A stretch of DNA of 63,814 nucleotides from Eubacteriales bacterium (lineage in GTDB: Bacteria > Bacillota > Clostridia > Lachnospirales > Lachnospiraceae), in assembly GCA_030536575.1 (NCBI GenBank), contig JAUNPS010000017.1, positions 1 through 63,814 of the forward strand, read 5' to 3'. Under the pieces are notes generated by a model that saw only the letters and a list, made by a program, of their open reading frames with translations, had not been told where the DNA came from and did not search any database. This document shows, piece by piece, positions 33,161 to 42,385 of the stretch. A program made the translations under genes and the position numbers. Within the stretch, counting starts at the first letter, position 1, and each line of letters begins with the position of its first letter.

Positions 33161-33245
33161 TGGGGAGCTGGCTGAAGCCGGCTGAGAGGAAACTGGATCG
33201 TTTCGACCCAAAACCTGATTTGGATAATGCCAACGTAGGGACATA
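33161..33245 (+). promoter_or_regulatory. TPP (THI-box) riboswitch
   Basis: Classic THI-box order: GGGGAGCTGGCT, GGCTGAGAGGA, GACCCAAAACCTGATTTGGA, TAATGCCAACGTAGGGA. It binds thiamine pyrophosphate and is followed by two terminators before thiW, so control is by premature termination when TPP is plentiful. Confidence 0.95.
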
Positions 33246-33287
33246 CCGAAGCAAGACAGCGAAGCGATGCGCTTCCTGTTTCAATGA

Positions 33288-33317
33288 GGAGATACCTGCG
33301 GGTATCTTCTTTTTTTA
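33288..33317 (+). terminator. Riboswitch-controlled terminator 1
   Basis: GGAGATACC pairs with GGTATCTTC (33288-33296 with 33301-33309, one wobble), then TTTTTTT. The stem GAAGCG/CGCTTC at 33261-33275 lies between it and the aptamer and could belong to the alternative fold. Confidence 0.8.
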
Positions 33318-33361
33318 TTTTGCCTTCGGCAAACGTATCTGGCGCGCCGACATGCCCTTTC

Positions 33362-33391
33362 GGGGGAAGACGGTACGCGCACCCCCTTTTT
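33362..33391 (+). terminator. Second tandem terminator before thiW
   Basis: GGGGG (33362-33366) pairs with CCCCC (33382-33386), followed by TTTTT. A second stop downstream of a riboswitch terminator would lower leak-through. Confidence 0.5.
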
Positions 33392-33435
33392 GCATTTACG
33401 GCGAAATCCAGTCAAAAGAAAAGGAGTGGAGAAAA

Positions 33436-33945
33436 ATGAAACAACATGACACAACACGGAAACTTGCCCTGGCCGGGGTTCTGACCGCCCTGGCCGTAGC
33501 CGGAAGCCTGATCAGCTTCCCGGTAGCGGGAAGCAAATGCGCCCCCATCCAGCACATGGTCAATGTGCTCTCAGCGGTTCTTTTAGGTCCCTGGTGGGGC
33601 GTTGTGATCGCCTTCTGCGCCAGTCTGATCCGAAACCTGACCGGACTTGGAAGCTTGATGGCCTTTCCGGGAAGCATGGTCGGCGCACTTTGCTGCGGGA
33701 TTGTCTATGCGACCTGTAAGAAGACCAGCCTCACCTGCCTGGCGGAAGCTTTCGGCACAGGTGTCCTGGGAGGGCTGGCGGCCTATCCGGTGGCGAAATT
33801 CCTGATGGGCGTGAACCCGGCGGGACTGTTCGTGTACATTGTGCCCTTCCTGATTTCCACCGTGGCGGGAAGCATCCTGGCCTTTATGATGGTGACAATC
33901 CTGGAAAAAGGCGGCGTGCTCCGCCAGATGCAGGGAGCGCGGTAG
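33436..33945 (+). CDS. thiW: ThiW, thiazole-specific ECF transporter S component
   Basis: A 169-residue membrane protein with five to six helices. Its motifs LALAGVLTALAVAGSLISFP, CAPIQHMVNVLSAVLLGPWWG and NLTGLGSLMAFPGSM match ThiW, the substrate-binding subunit of an ECF transporter for the thiamine thiazole moiety. Start ATG 33436 is set by AAGGAGTGG; the longer open frame upstream runs back through the riboswitch and is not coding. The AT (energizing) module is not in the window. Confidence 0.9.
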   Translation: MKQHDTTRKLALAGVLTALAVAGSLISFPVAGSKCAPIQHMVNVLSAVLLGPWWGVVIAFCASLIRNLTGLGSLMAFPGSMVGALCCGIVYATCKKTSLTCLAEAFGTGVLGGLAAYPVAKFLMGVNPAGLFVYIVPFLISTVAGSILAFMMVTILEKGGVLRQMQGAR

Positions 33946-33948
33946 ACG

Positions 33949-34716
33949 ATGGATGGATTTTCGGCGAAGGTTCATTGCCTGACGAACCCGGTCACGATGC
34001 AGGAGGTCGTGAATGTGCTGCTGGCGGCGGGCGGAAGCGCGATTATGGCCCAGGATCCGGCGGAAGTGGAAGAGATCACCGCTTTCTGCGACGCCACGCT
34101 TCTGAATACAGGAGTCCCGGACGCAGAGAAATTCCGAAGCTGCATACTCGCCGGGAAGCGGGCGGATGCGCTGGGGCATCCGGTGATTCTGGATCCGGTA
34201 GGCGTGGGAGCAAGCGCCTTTCGAAAGCAGGAGCTTCAAAAGCTGCTCTCGGAAGTTCCCGTTTCGCTGATCCGCTGTAATCAGGAAGAAGCCTGCACAC
34301 TTTTACATATGCGCATGGGGCATCCAGGCGGCGTGGAAAGCGCGGTGCGCTTCGGGCAGGGACGGCAGACAGAAATTGCGGAAAAATTGGCAAAAACCTA
34401 TGATTGTACGGTGCTTGTCAGCGGGGAAACCGACGTTGTTTCGGATGGAAGATGGTCTGTCCAGATCTGCGGAGGGGATGCGCGGATTGCGCGGATTACC
34501 GGAAGCGGGTGTATGCTGTCGGCGCTGTGCGCGCTGCTTTGCGGGGCGGGGCTGCCGGCCTGGGAGGCGGCATGCAGGGCGGCGAAAATCTGGAAAAAAA
34601 GCGCGGAAAGGGCAGGAATCCGCACAGAGGAAAGCCATGGAGGGATCGGCAGCTTCCGCATCTTTTTGTTTGATGAGGTGGACAGGCTGTGCCATGGAAG
34701 GGAGGAAACGGAATGA
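33949..34716 (+). CDS. thiM: Hydroxyethylthiazole kinase ThiM
   Basis: A 255-residue ribokinase-fold enzyme that phosphorylates hydroxyethylthiazole for thiamine salvage. Motifs VHCLTNPVTMQEVVNVLLA, LDPVGVGAS and the ATP/anion-hole ITGSGCMLSAL are present. The N-terminus is shorter than usual but begins right before the conserved block. Spacing to thiW is 3 bp and thiE overlaps its end. Confidence 0.92.
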   Translation: MDGFSAKVHCLTNPVTMQEVVNVLLAAGGSAIMAQDPAEVEEITAFCDATLLNTGVPDAEKFRSCILAGKRADALGHPVILDPVGVGASAFRKQELQKLLSEVPVSLIRCNQEEACTLLHMRMGHPGGVESAVRFGQGRQTEIAEKLAKTYDCTVLVSGETDVVSDGRWSVQICGGDARIARITGSGCMLSALCALLCGAGLPAWEAACRAAKIWKKSAERAGIRTEESHGGIGSFRIFLFDEVDRLCHGREETE

Positions 34717-35348
34717 AGATTTTACCAGAACAGCTTTTGCTGTATGCGGTGACGGATAAAAGCTGGCTGAGGCCGGGAGAGCGGCTTGCGGAGGTTACGG
34801 AGGAACTTCTGCAGGCGGGCGTTACCTGTGTGCAGCTTCGGGATAAGCAGGCGGAGGACGCGCTGTTTCTGGAAGAAGCCAAGGAACTAAAGGCTCTCTG
34901 CGACCGTTACCGCGTCCCGTTTATCGTCAATGACCGGGTAGAAATCGCGAAAGCGGTGGGCGCATCCGGCGTCCATGTGGGCCTGTCTGACATGGGAATC
35001 AAGAAGGCAAGGGAGATTCTTGGGGACTCCTTTGTGATTGGCGGCAGCGCCCACAATGTACAGGAAGCGCTGGCGGCGCAGGAAGCCGGAGCCGATTACA
35101 TTGGCTGCGGAGCCGTCTTCGGGAGCAGTACGAAGAAAGATGTGACGCTGCTTTCGGCGGAAGAGCTGCGGGCAATCTGCGGCGCTGTCCGGATTCCGGC
35201 GGTTGCGATCGGCGGAATTACAAGAGAAAATGTTCGGCGGCTTTCGGGTACGGGAATCGCCGGGACAGCGGTGGTGAGCGCACTGTTCGCCGCCGGGGAT
35301 AAGCGGGCGGCAGCGCGGGAGATGCTGGCGCTCGTGAAGGAACTATAA
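34713..35348 (+). CDS. thiE: Thiamine-phosphate synthase ThiE
   Basis: A 211-residue TIM-barrel enzyme joining HMP-PP and thiazole phosphate. Motifs LYAVTDKSW, VTCVQLRDK, FIVNDRVEIA, GVHVGLSD, GADYIGCGAVFGSSTK and AVAIGGI are in order. Start ATG 34713 overlaps the thiM stop (ATGA) and follows GGGAGGAAAC; a longer frame from 34689 is not needed. Confidence 0.93.
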   Translation: MKILPEQLLLYAVTDKSWLRPGERLAEVTEELLQAGVTCVQLRDKQAEDALFLEEAKELKALCDRYRVPFIVNDRVEIAKAVGASGVHVGLSDMGIKKAREILGDSFVIGGSAHNVQEALAAQEAGADYIGCGAVFGSSTKKDVTLLSAEELRAICGAVRIPAVAIGGITRENVRRLSGTGIAGTAVVSALFAAGDKRAAAREMLALVKEL

Positions 35349-35383
35349 AAAGAATCCGGTTTTGGATTCAGGCACAAAATGGT

Positions 35384-35759
35384 GTTCACACTCGCGCCAG
35401 CCTTTCTCGGTCTGAAGGAATTTGGGATACAGTTGCCGGGAAGGCGGAAAGCTTGCGGGGACGTGTTTCGAGGGAATGCGGGTTTCACCTGCATCTCCGC
35501 TTCCAACGGAGATGCAGGCGTGCCGTACACGGCAAGGAAGAAGGTCGAGATCGCGCCTTACTAAGACTTTCTGGTGAATCGGATACCATGCTCGCATGGC
35601 AGGGCGTATGAAGTAGGAAGGCATTCCTGAGCGTCCTAGTCGCAGTTAGGGGAAGCTTGGTGATGACGTTGCCCCGTTCCACGAAAGGTTTTCGACGGCA
35701 CGGTGACGTCCGGCTATCTTAACATGGTAAGAAATAGCAAAGGCTGACGCGATGTGAGT
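35384..35759 (+). ncRNA. Large structured RNA, copy 2 (about 375 nt), within the thiamine operon
   Basis: Same architecture as 5446-5769. The closing helix is GCGCCAGCCTTT (35394-35405) with AAAGGCTGACGC (35739-35750), plus TTCACA with TGTGAG; relative to copy 1 several pairs change on both sides. Conserved core blocks occur in the same order. Variable hairpins are longer here: a 12-bp CCTGCATCTCCG/CGGAGATGCAGG stem (within 35488-35518) and CCATG/CATGG near 35586-35599. It fills the gap between thiE and thiD and lacks any open frame. Whether it is transcribed from its own promoter or as part of the thi mRNA cannot be told. Confidence 0.7.
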
Positions 35760-35835
35760 AGCCATTTTTAAAAGCGGCGGATTGGGGGCACCACCTTCCG
35801 TCGCGTTACAAAAGCATGCTGCAAGGAGGAACCTT

Positions 35836-36615
35836 ATGAAAACAGCATTGACAATCGCTGGAAGCGACTCCAGCGGAGGCGCCGGCATCCAGGCAGACAT
35901 TAAGACCATGACCGCCCACGGCATCTACGCCCTGAGCGCCGTCACGGCCCTGACTGCCCAGAATACGACCGGCGTTTATGGAATACAGGAAGTGACCCCG
36001 GAGTTTCTGGCAAAAGAACTGGACTGCATATTCACCGATATTTTTCCGGATGCGGTCAAAATCGGGATGCTCTCTTCCGGAGAACTTATGAAAACAGTGG
36101 CAGAAAAACTGCGGGAATACGGCGCAAAACACGTCGTCCTGGATCCCGTAATGGTAGCCACCAGCGGCGCGCGCCTGATGCAGGAAGAAGCGGCGGAAAT
36201 TATGAAAAAGGAACTGTTTCCCCTAGCGGAAGTCATCACGCCGAACATTCCGGAGACAGAAGCTCTGACCGGAATGCGCATCCAGAACGCAGAAGACATG
36301 GAACAGGCCGCAAAATGCCTATACGAGCTGAGCGGCTGCGCCGTCCTCTGCAAAGGCGGTCATCGTATTTTAGACGCAAACGACCTGCTTTACCAAAATG
36401 GCACAGCCCTGTGGATCAAAGGAAAACGGATTGACAATCCAAACACCCACGGAACCGGCTGCACCCTGTCCAGCGCCATTGCAAGCAATCTGGCCAAAGG
36501 AGACAGCCTGGAAGACGCGGTACGCCACGCAAAAGCCTATTTGGAAGGCGCATTAGCCGCAGGCCTGAATCTTGGGAAAGGCTCCGGCCCCTTAAACCAC
36601 ATGTATGCCCTGTAA
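35836..36615 (+). CDS. thiD: HMP/HMP-P kinase ThiD
   Basis: A 259-residue ribokinase-fold enzyme phosphorylating hydroxymethylpyrimidine (phosphate). Motifs TIAGSDSSGGAGIQADIKT, VLDPVMVATSG, and the C-terminal THGTGCTLSSAIA anion hole. ATG 35836 follows AAGGAGGAACC; the frame extends 54 bases upstream without an RBS. It is separated from thiE by the structured RNA. Confidence 0.93.
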   Translation: MKTALTIAGSDSSGGAGIQADIKTMTAHGIYALSAVTALTAQNTTGVYGIQEVTPEFLAKELDCIFTDIFPDAVKIGMLSSGELMKTVAEKLREYGAKHVVLDPVMVATSGARLMQEEAAEIMKKELFPLAEVITPNIPETEALTGMRIQNAEDMEQAAKCLYELSGCAVLCKGGHRILDANDLLYQNGTALWIKGKRIDNPNTHGTGCTLSSAIASNLAKGDSLEDAVRHAKAYLEGALAAGLNLGKGSGPLNHMYAL

Positions 36616-36651
36616 AAGATCCGCACAAAAGGAAAAATGGAGGAAAACCAA

Positions 36652-37962
36652 ATGAGAAACTACACGACCCAAATGGACGCCGCCAGAAAAGGCATCCTGA
36701 CCCCGGAAATGGAAATCGTTGCCAAAAAAGAAAAAATGGCCCCGGAACGCCTGATGAGCCTCGTCGCCGAAGGTAAAGTTGCCATCTGCGCCAACAAAAA
36801 CCACACCTGCTTAAACCCCGAAGGCGTCGGCAGCATGCTTCGCACCAAAATCAACGTCAACTTAGGCGTCTCCAGAGACTGCAAAGACTATGACATTGAA
36901 ATGGAGAAAGTCATGAGCGCCGTCAACCTGGGCGCGGAAGCCATCATGGATCTGTCCAGTCACGGCGACACCCAGCCCTTCCGCCGGAAACTGACCCATG
37001 AATGTCCGGCCATGATCGGGACCGTTCCGGTCTACGACAGCGTGATCCATTACCAGCGCGACCTTGCAACCCTTTCCGCGAAAGACTTCGTGGACGTCGT
37101 GCGGATGCATGCGGAAGACGGCGTTGACTTTGTAACCCTGCACTGCGGCATCACCCGGAAAACCATCGAACAGATCCGGAAGCATAAACGGAAAATGAAC
37201 ATTGTCAGCCGCGGCGGCAGCCTGGTCTTTGCCTGGATGAGCATGACCGGGGAGGAAAACCCCTTCTATGAATATTATGATGAAATTCTGGATATCTGCG
37301 AGGAATACGACGTGACCATTTCCCTGGGAGACGCCTGCCGTCCCGGCTGCCTGGCGGACGCCACGGATGTATGCCAGATCGAAGAGCTGGTACGCCTGGG
37401 CGAGCTGACGAAACGGGCCTGGGAACATAACGTACAGGTCATGGTCGAAGGGCCGGGCCATGTGCCGTTGAATCAGGTAGCCGCCAATATGGAAGTGCAG
37501 AAAAGCATCTGCATGGGTGCGCCTTTCTACGTGCTCGGCCCGCTGGTGACGGATATCGCGCCGGGCTATGACCACATCACAGGAGCTATCGGCGGTGCGG
37601 TTGCGGCTATGAATGGAGCAGCATTCTTATGCTATGTGACCCCGGCGGAGCACCTGGCGCTCCCGAATGTCGAAGACGTGAAGCAGGGAATCATTGCGTC
37701 GAAAATCGCGGCGCATGCAGCAGACATTGCGAAAGGAATCCCAGGCGCGCGTGACATCGATGACCGGATGGCCGATGCCCGCCGGAAACTGGACTGGGAC
37801 GAACAGTTCGCCTGCGCCCTCGACCCGGAAACCGCGAAAGCCATCCGCGACAGCCGCAGCCCCGAAGAAGACCACAGCGACACCTGCAGCATGTGCGGGA
37901 AATTCTGTGCCGTGCGGAGCATGAACAAAGCGCTGGCCGGAGAATATATCGATATCTTATAA
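36652..37962 (+). CDS. thiC: Phosphomethylpyrimidine synthase ThiC
   Basis: A 436-residue radical-SAM enzyme converting AIR to HMP-P. It has the conserved [12 protein letters not shown] and [20 protein letters not shown] blocks and a C-terminal cluster motif CSMCGKFC (C-x2-C-x3-C), the short form I associate with anaerobe-type ThiC, whereas E. coli has C-x2-C-x4-C. The length matches the short class. Start ATG 36652 is 9 bases after GGAGG. Last gene of the thi operon. Confidence 0.93.
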   Translation: MRNYTTQMDAARKGILTPEMEIVAKKEKMAPERLMSLVAEGKVAICANKNHTCLNPEGVGSMLRTKINVNLGVSRDCKDYDIEMEKVMSAVNLGAEAIMDLSSHGDTQPFRRKLTHECPAMIGTVPVYDSVIHYQRDLATLSAKDFVDVVRMHAEDGVDFVTLHCGITRKTIEQIRKHKRKMNIVSRGGSLVFAWMSMTGEENPFYEYYDEILDICEEYDVTISLGDACRPGCLADATDVCQIEELVRLGELTKRAWEHNVQVMVEGPGHVPLNQVAANMEVQKSICMGAPFYVLGPLVTDIAPGYDHITGAIGGAVAAMNGAAFLCYVTPAEHLALPNVEDVKQGIIASKIAAHAADIAKGIPGARDIDDRMADARRKLDWDEQFACALDPETAKAIRDSRSPEEDHSDTCSMCGKFCAVRSMNKALAGEYIDIL

Positions 37963-37968
37963 AAAATC

Positions 37969-38004
37969 CGCCGGAAGGTTGGCTGACTGTCCAGCCTTCC
38001 GGCG
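37969..38004 (+). terminator. Hairpin ending the thi operon
   Basis: CGCCGGAAGG (37969-37978) pairs with CCTTCCGGCG (37995-38004), six bases after the thiC stop codon. There is no strong U-tract. Confidence 0.55.
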
Positions 38005-38099
38005 AACTGCTTACAAATTGTTTACAACCCAATGAATACTTTCGAAACCCCTCTTTGCTATACTACAAAAAGACTGAAATGCAAGAGGAGGAAGACAAA

Positions 38100-38240
38100 A
38101 TGTTCCAAAAAGTACTCATCACCGCAGCCATTCTGGCTCTTACATACACCGCTATCTCACTGATCCGCAGCCTGATAAAAAAAGAATCCAGCATCGAAGA
38201 CGCAGAGCGCCAGGATCAGGGGGGGGGTGAAACGCTCTAG
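38100..38240 (+). CDS. Small single-span membrane protein with a poly-G tract
   Basis: A 46-residue protein: MFQKVLITAAILALTYTAISLI membrane helix, a basic RSLIKK stop-transfer, then an acidic tail. GAGGAGGAAG precedes the ATG and a TATACT -10-like box lies at 38059. The tail crosses a run of nine G (38219-38227) giving GGG then ETL; gain or loss of one G would replace the last residues. Family not recognised. It stands alone between thiC and glmM. Confidence 0.55.
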   Translation: MFQKVLITAAILALTYTAISLIRSLIKKESSIEDAERQDQGGGETL

Positions 38241-38274
38241 CGGCTGAACCCGCCCATTCCAGCATATTTCCCAC

Positions 38275-38303
38275 TTGTCAATTCCTTTTCTAAGAAGTAT
38301 AAT
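38275..38303 (+). promoter_or_regulatory. Promoter of glmM
   Basis: TTGTCA (38275-38280), 17-bp spacer, TATAAT (38298-38303), about 78 bases before the glmM start. Confidence 0.7.
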
Positions 38304-38380
38304 AAGTTCTGATACGCAAAACATTCCAACACAACATATTTTATAACAGAACGAATACGAAAAAACAGAGGTAAAAAAAG

Positions 38381-39727
38381 ATGGGCAAATATTTTGGCAC
38401 AGACGGCTTCCGCGGCGAAGCCAACGTAACCCTGAACGTCGAACACGCATATAAAGTCGGCCGCTTCCTCGGCTGGTACTACGGACAAAACCACAAAGCC
38501 CGCGTCGTCATCGGCAAAGACACCCGCCGAAGCAGCTACATGTTCGAATACTCCCTCGTCGCCGGCCTCACCGCCTCCGGCGCGGAAGCCTACCTGCTCC
38601 ACGTCACCACCACCCCCAGCGTCTCCTACGTCGTGCGCACCGAAGACTTCGACTGCGGCATCATGATCTCCGCCAGCCACAACCCCTTCCACGACAACGG
38701 CATCAAAGTTCTGAACGGCCAGGGCTATAAACTGGAAGCAGAAGTCGAAGAAAAAATCGAAGCCTACCTGGACGGCGAAACCGAAGAAATCCCCTTCGCC
38801 ACCGGCGCAGACATCGGCCGCACCGTAGACTTCGTTGCCGGCCGGAACCGCTACATCGGCCACCTGATTTCCCTTGCCACCCGCTCGTTCAAAAATTATA
38901 AAATCGGCCTGGACTGCGCAAACGGCAGCTCCTCCGCCATCGCCAAAAGCGTCTTCGACGCCCTGGGCGCCAAAACCTACGTCATCAACAACGAGCCCGA
39001 CGGAACGAACATCAACACAAAATGCGGTTCCACCCACATCGAATACCTCCAGGAATTCGTCCGCGAAAAAGGCCTGGATCTGGCCTTCGCCTATGACGGA
39101 GACGCAGACCGCTGCATCGCCGTAGACGAAAACGGCGACGTGGTAGACGGCGACAAAATCCTCTACATCTGCGGCAAATACCTGAAAGAAAACGGCCGTC
39201 TGGACAACAACACCATTGTCACCACCATCATGTCGAACCTCGGCCTCTACAAAGCCTGCGACAAAGCCGGCATCTCCTACGAAAAGACCGCCGTCGGCGA
39301 CAAATACGTCTACGAAAACATGATGAAAAACGGCCACTGCCTGGGCGGCGAACAGTCCGGCCACATCATTTTCAGCAAACACGCCGTGACCGGAGACGGC
39401 ATCCTGACCTCCTTAATGATCATGGAAGTCATCACCGAAAAGAAAATGTCCCTCGGCAAACTGGCCAGTGAAGTGCGCATTTATCCGCAGCTTCTGAAAA
39501 ACGTCCGCGTAGCCGACAAAAAGACCGCCAGAGAAAACCCGGCAGTCACAGCCGCCGTGGAAGCCGTCGGAAAAGCCCTGGGAGACGACGGCCGGATTCT
39601 CGTAAGAGAAAGCGGCACCGAACCGGTGATCCGTGTCATGGTCGAAGCCGCGGATGACGCGCTCTGCGAAAAATACGTAGACCAGGTAATCAATGTTATG
39701 AAAGAACAAGGACTTGTCATTGCATAA
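38381..39727 (+). CDS. glmM: Phosphoglucosamine mutase GlmM
   Basis: A 448-residue alpha-D-phosphohexomutase making glucosamine-1-phosphate for UDP-GlcNAc. It begins KYFGTDGFRGEAN, has catalytic S99 in ISASHNP, the metal-binding DGDADRC loop and C-terminal RESGTEPVIRVM phosphate loop. Its product feeds peptidoglycan and the polysaccharide cluster at 48.8-63.8 kb. Third codon positions are almost all C, which creates a long spurious antisense frame. Confidence 0.93.
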   Translation: MGKYFGTDGFRGEANVTLNVEHAYKVGRFLGWYYGQNHKARVVIGKDTRRSSYMFEYSLVAGLTASGAEAYLLHVTTTPSVSYVVRTEDFDCGIMISASHNPFHDNGIKVLNGQGYKLEAEVEEKIEAYLDGETEEIPFATGADIGRTVDFVAGRNRYIGHLISLATRSFKNYKIGLDCANGSSSAIAKSVFDALGAKTYVINNEPDGTNINTKCGSTHIEYLQEFVREKGLDLAFAYDGDADRCIAVDENGDVVDGDKILYICGKYLKENGRLDNNTIVTTIMSNLGLYKACDKAGISYEKTAVGDKYVYENMMKNGHCLGGEQSGHIIFSKHAVTGDGILTSLMIMEVITEKKMSLGKLASEVRIYPQLLKNVRVADKKTARENPAVTAAVEAVGKALGDDGRILVRESGTEPVIRVMVEAADDALCEKYVDQVINVMKEQGLVIA

Positions 39728-41457
39728 TGAAAAAGAAAACAGGAAAAAGTATTTTTAGTTACTATAAGCCATATCTGGGCCTTTTTTGGTCCGATATGTT
39801 CTTCGCCATTCTGGGGGCAGCGATCACGCTGGTTATCCCCCTGATCGTGCGCTACATCACAAACGATGTGCTCTATCTGCCGGGCGATGAGCCGCTTCAG
39901 ACCATCGTAAAACTTGGCATTTTAATGCTGGTTCTGGTCCTGGTAGAATTTTTCTGCAATTTTTATATTTCTTATTTCGGGCATATCATGGGCGCGAAGA
40001 TCGAACACGATATGCGAAATGAGATCTTCAGCCATTACCAGAAGCTGTCCTTCCACTTTTACGACAACCAGAAAGTGGGGCAGCTTCTGTCCCGCGTAAC
40101 GAACGACCTCTTCGACATCAGCGAACTTCTGCATCACGGGCCGGAGGATGTGGTGATTTCCATCATCAAATTCGTCGGTTCCTTCGTGATTCTTTTCAAT
40201 ATTAATAAAAAGCTGACCCTGGTCGCTTTCGCCTTTTTGCCCCCAATGATGGTGTTCGCTCTGGTTGTGAACAAATACATGAAGCGGGCCTTTAAGGCGA
40301 ACCGCGCCCGCATTGCAGATATCAACAGCCAGATCGAAGACAGCCTCTCCGGAATCCGCGTCGTGAAATCCTTCGGAAACGAAGAAGTGGAAATGTGCAA
40401 ATTCCGGGAAGGAAACGAGCGTTTCGTGAAGAGCAAAAGCATCAGCTACCGCTACATGGGGATCTTTAACTCCGGCATGGGCGCTATGACCACCATGGTA
40501 ACGATCGGCGTGCTGATCGCGGGCGCAATTTTTATGACAGACGGAACCATGGAAGTGACCGACCTGATCACCTTCCTGCTCTACATCAACAACTTCACCG
40601 AACCCGTGAAAAAACTCATGAACTTCGCCGAACAGTTCCAGAACGGCTACAGCGGCTATGAGCGCTTCAAGGAAATGATGGCCATCGAGCCGGATATCAC
40701 CGACGCGCCGGACGCGAAAGAACTCACGAATGTCCAGGGCGACGTGGAATTCCGGGACGTATCATTCCGCTACGACGAAGGGCTTGAAAAAGTATTAAGC
40801 CATATCAGCCTGAAAGTAAAAGCCGGAGAGTATCTGGCCATCGTCGGAAGCTCCGGAGGCGGGAAAAGCACCCTCTGCAGCCTGATTCCCCGTTTCTATG
40901 ACGTAGACGAAGGAGCCGTGCTGGTAGACGGCGTGGATATCCGAAAAGTAAAGCTGAAATCCCTGCGCAGCCAGATCGGAATCGTGCAGCAGGATGTCTA
41001 CCTGTTCGCGGAAAATGTTCTGGAAAATATCCGCTACGGGCGTCCGGATGCCACGGACGAAGAAGTCATCGAAGCAGCGAAAAGGGCAAACGCCCACGAA
41101 TTCATCATGAACCTGCCGGACGGCTATCAGACCGATATCGGCCAGCGGGGCGTGAAATTGTCCGGCGGCCAGAAACAGCGCCTGTCCATTGCCAGAGTCT
41201 TTCTGAAAAACCCGCCGATCCTGATCTTCGACGAGGCCACCAGCGCCCTGGATAATGAAAGCGAAAAAATCGTCCAGGCCTCCCTGGAAGAACTGGCGAA
41301 AAACCGGACGACCTTCGTCATCGCCCACCGTTTAAGCACCATTCGGAACGCGGAAAAAATTCTGGTTCTGACCGAACACGGGATCGAAGAGCAGGGCACC
41401 CATGAGGAACTTCTGGCCAAAGGCGGCGCTTACGCGAAACTTTATAACCAAAAATAG
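39727..41457 (+). CDS. ABC exporter, half-transporter with fused membrane and ATPase domains
   Basis: A 576-residue protein. Six helices (residues 1-310) precede an ABC domain with Walker A GSSGGGKST, Q-loop QQDVYLF, signature LSGGQKQR, Walker B ILIFDEATSALD and the H-loop IAHRLST. MsbA/LmrA-like homodimeric exporters move lipids, drugs or peptides; the substrate is unknown. The start overlaps the glmM stop (TAATG). Confidence 0.9.
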   Translation: MKKKTGKSIFSYYKPYLGLFWSDMFFAILGAAITLVIPLIVRYITNDVLYLPGDEPLQTIVKLGILMLVLVLVEFFCNFYISYFGHIMGAKIEHDMRNEIFSHYQKLSFHFYDNQKVGQLLSRVTNDLFDISELLHHGPEDVVISIIKFVGSFVILFNINKKLTLVAFAFLPPMMVFALVVNKYMKRAFKANRARIADINSQIEDSLSGIRVVKSFGNEEVEMCKFREGNERFVKSKSISYRYMGIFNSGMGAMTTMVTIGVLIAGAIFMTDGTMEVTDLITFLLYINNFTEPVKKLMNFAEQFQNGYSGYERFKEMMAIEPDITDAPDAKELTNVQGDVEFRDVSFRYDEGLEKVLSHISLKVKAGEYLAIVGSSGGGKSTLCSLIPRFYDVDEGAVLVDGVDIRKVKLKSLRSQIGIVQQDVYLFAENVLENIRYGRPDATDEEVIEAAKRANAHEFIMNLPDGYQTDIGQRGVKLSGGQKQRLSIARVFLKNPPILIFDEATSALDNESEKIVQASLEELAKNRTTFVIAHRLSTIRNAEKILVLTEHGIEEQGTHEELLAKGGAYAKLYNQK

Positions 41458-41467
41458 AAAGGATTTT

Positions 41468-42385
41468 ATGGAAATCGAATTTAAACGCACCGAGCTTTCT
41501 GACCGGGAAAAACTGAACCATTACCTGAACAAACAGAACAGCCGGAGCTGCGAATATACCTTTGCAAATATTTATCTGTGGTCCCGTCATTATCCCATGG
41601 AATTTGGGATTCTGGAGGATATGGCCGTTTTCAAAACCATTGGGGAGGAAACCATGTACGCCTTCCCGATGGGCGACCGGAAGAACCTGCATGCCTGTGT
41701 GGACGCCCTGACGGTCTGGTGTGCCGAGCGCGGCCTGCCCCTGGCCTTCCACAGCGTGACCGAAGAGCAGTTTGCCATGCTGGAAGAAGAATTTCCGGGC
41801 AGGTTTCAGGTGGAATATTTCCGGGACGAAGCCGATTACGTCTACGACCGGGAGAAACTTGCCACCCTTTCCGGAAAGAAATACCATGGCAAGAAGAACC
41901 ATTTGAATAAATTTTTCCGGACCTATCCGGACTGGAGCTACGAACGCATTATCGACGAAAATGTGGAAGAATGCTTTCAGATGGCCCTGGACTGGCGCAA
42001 TGCCAACGGCTGCGAGGACGACCCGGAGAAAAACCAGGAAATGTGCGTCACCCTGAACTACCTCCGCCTGCTGAAAGAGCTGGAAATGCGGGGCGGCCTG
42101 ATCCGCACGGGCGGGAGAGTGGTGGCATTCTCCATCGGAGAGCAGGTGGGAGACACCATGATGGTTCACATTGAAAAAGCATATGCGGACGTGGAAGGAG
42201 CCTATACGGTGATCAACCAGCAGTTTGTGCTCCATGAAGCGGGTGACTGCCAATACGTGAACCGGGAAGACGACACCGGCGACGAAGGCCTCAGAAAGGC
42301 CAAAGAGTCCTACCGCCCGGTCTTCATGATACAAAAAGGAATTGTGACGGAAAAGGAACAAACGACAGAGGAGAGAAACGAATGA
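41468..42385 (+). CDS. DUF2156 / phosphatidylglycerol lysyltransferase-domain protein
   Basis: A 305-residue protein with a double-GNAT fold typical of DUF2156: YTFANIYLWSRHYPME, RDEADYVYDREKLATLSGKKYHGKKNHLNKF, then GDTMMVHIEKAYADVEGAYTVINQQF. Relatives transfer amino acids to membrane lipids, but stand-alone cytosolic members such as this (no membrane helices) are not characterised. GAAAGGA precedes ATG 41468. It overlaps hisC by 4 bp. Confidence 0.85.
   Translation: MEIEFKRTELSDREKLNHYLNKQNSRSCEYTFANIYLWSRHYPMEFGILEDMAVFKTIGEETMYAFPMGDRKNLHACVDALTVWCAERGLPLAFHSVTEEQFAMLEEEFPGRFQVEYFRDEADYVYDREKLATLSGKKYHGKKNHLNKFFRTYPDWSYERIIDENVEECFQMALDWRNANGCEDDPEKNQEMCVTLNYLRLLKELEMRGGLIRTGGRVVAFSIGEQVGDTMMVHIEKAYADVEGAYTVINQQFVLHEAGDCQYVNREDDTGDEGLRKAKESYRPVFMIQKGIVTEKEQTTEERNE

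Noticed and set aside
37860-37962. Defective ThiC because its cluster motif is C-x2-C-x3-C
   Set aside because: I believe the short anaerobe-type ThiC commonly has this spacing; the rest of the protein is intact, so no loss of function is claimed.
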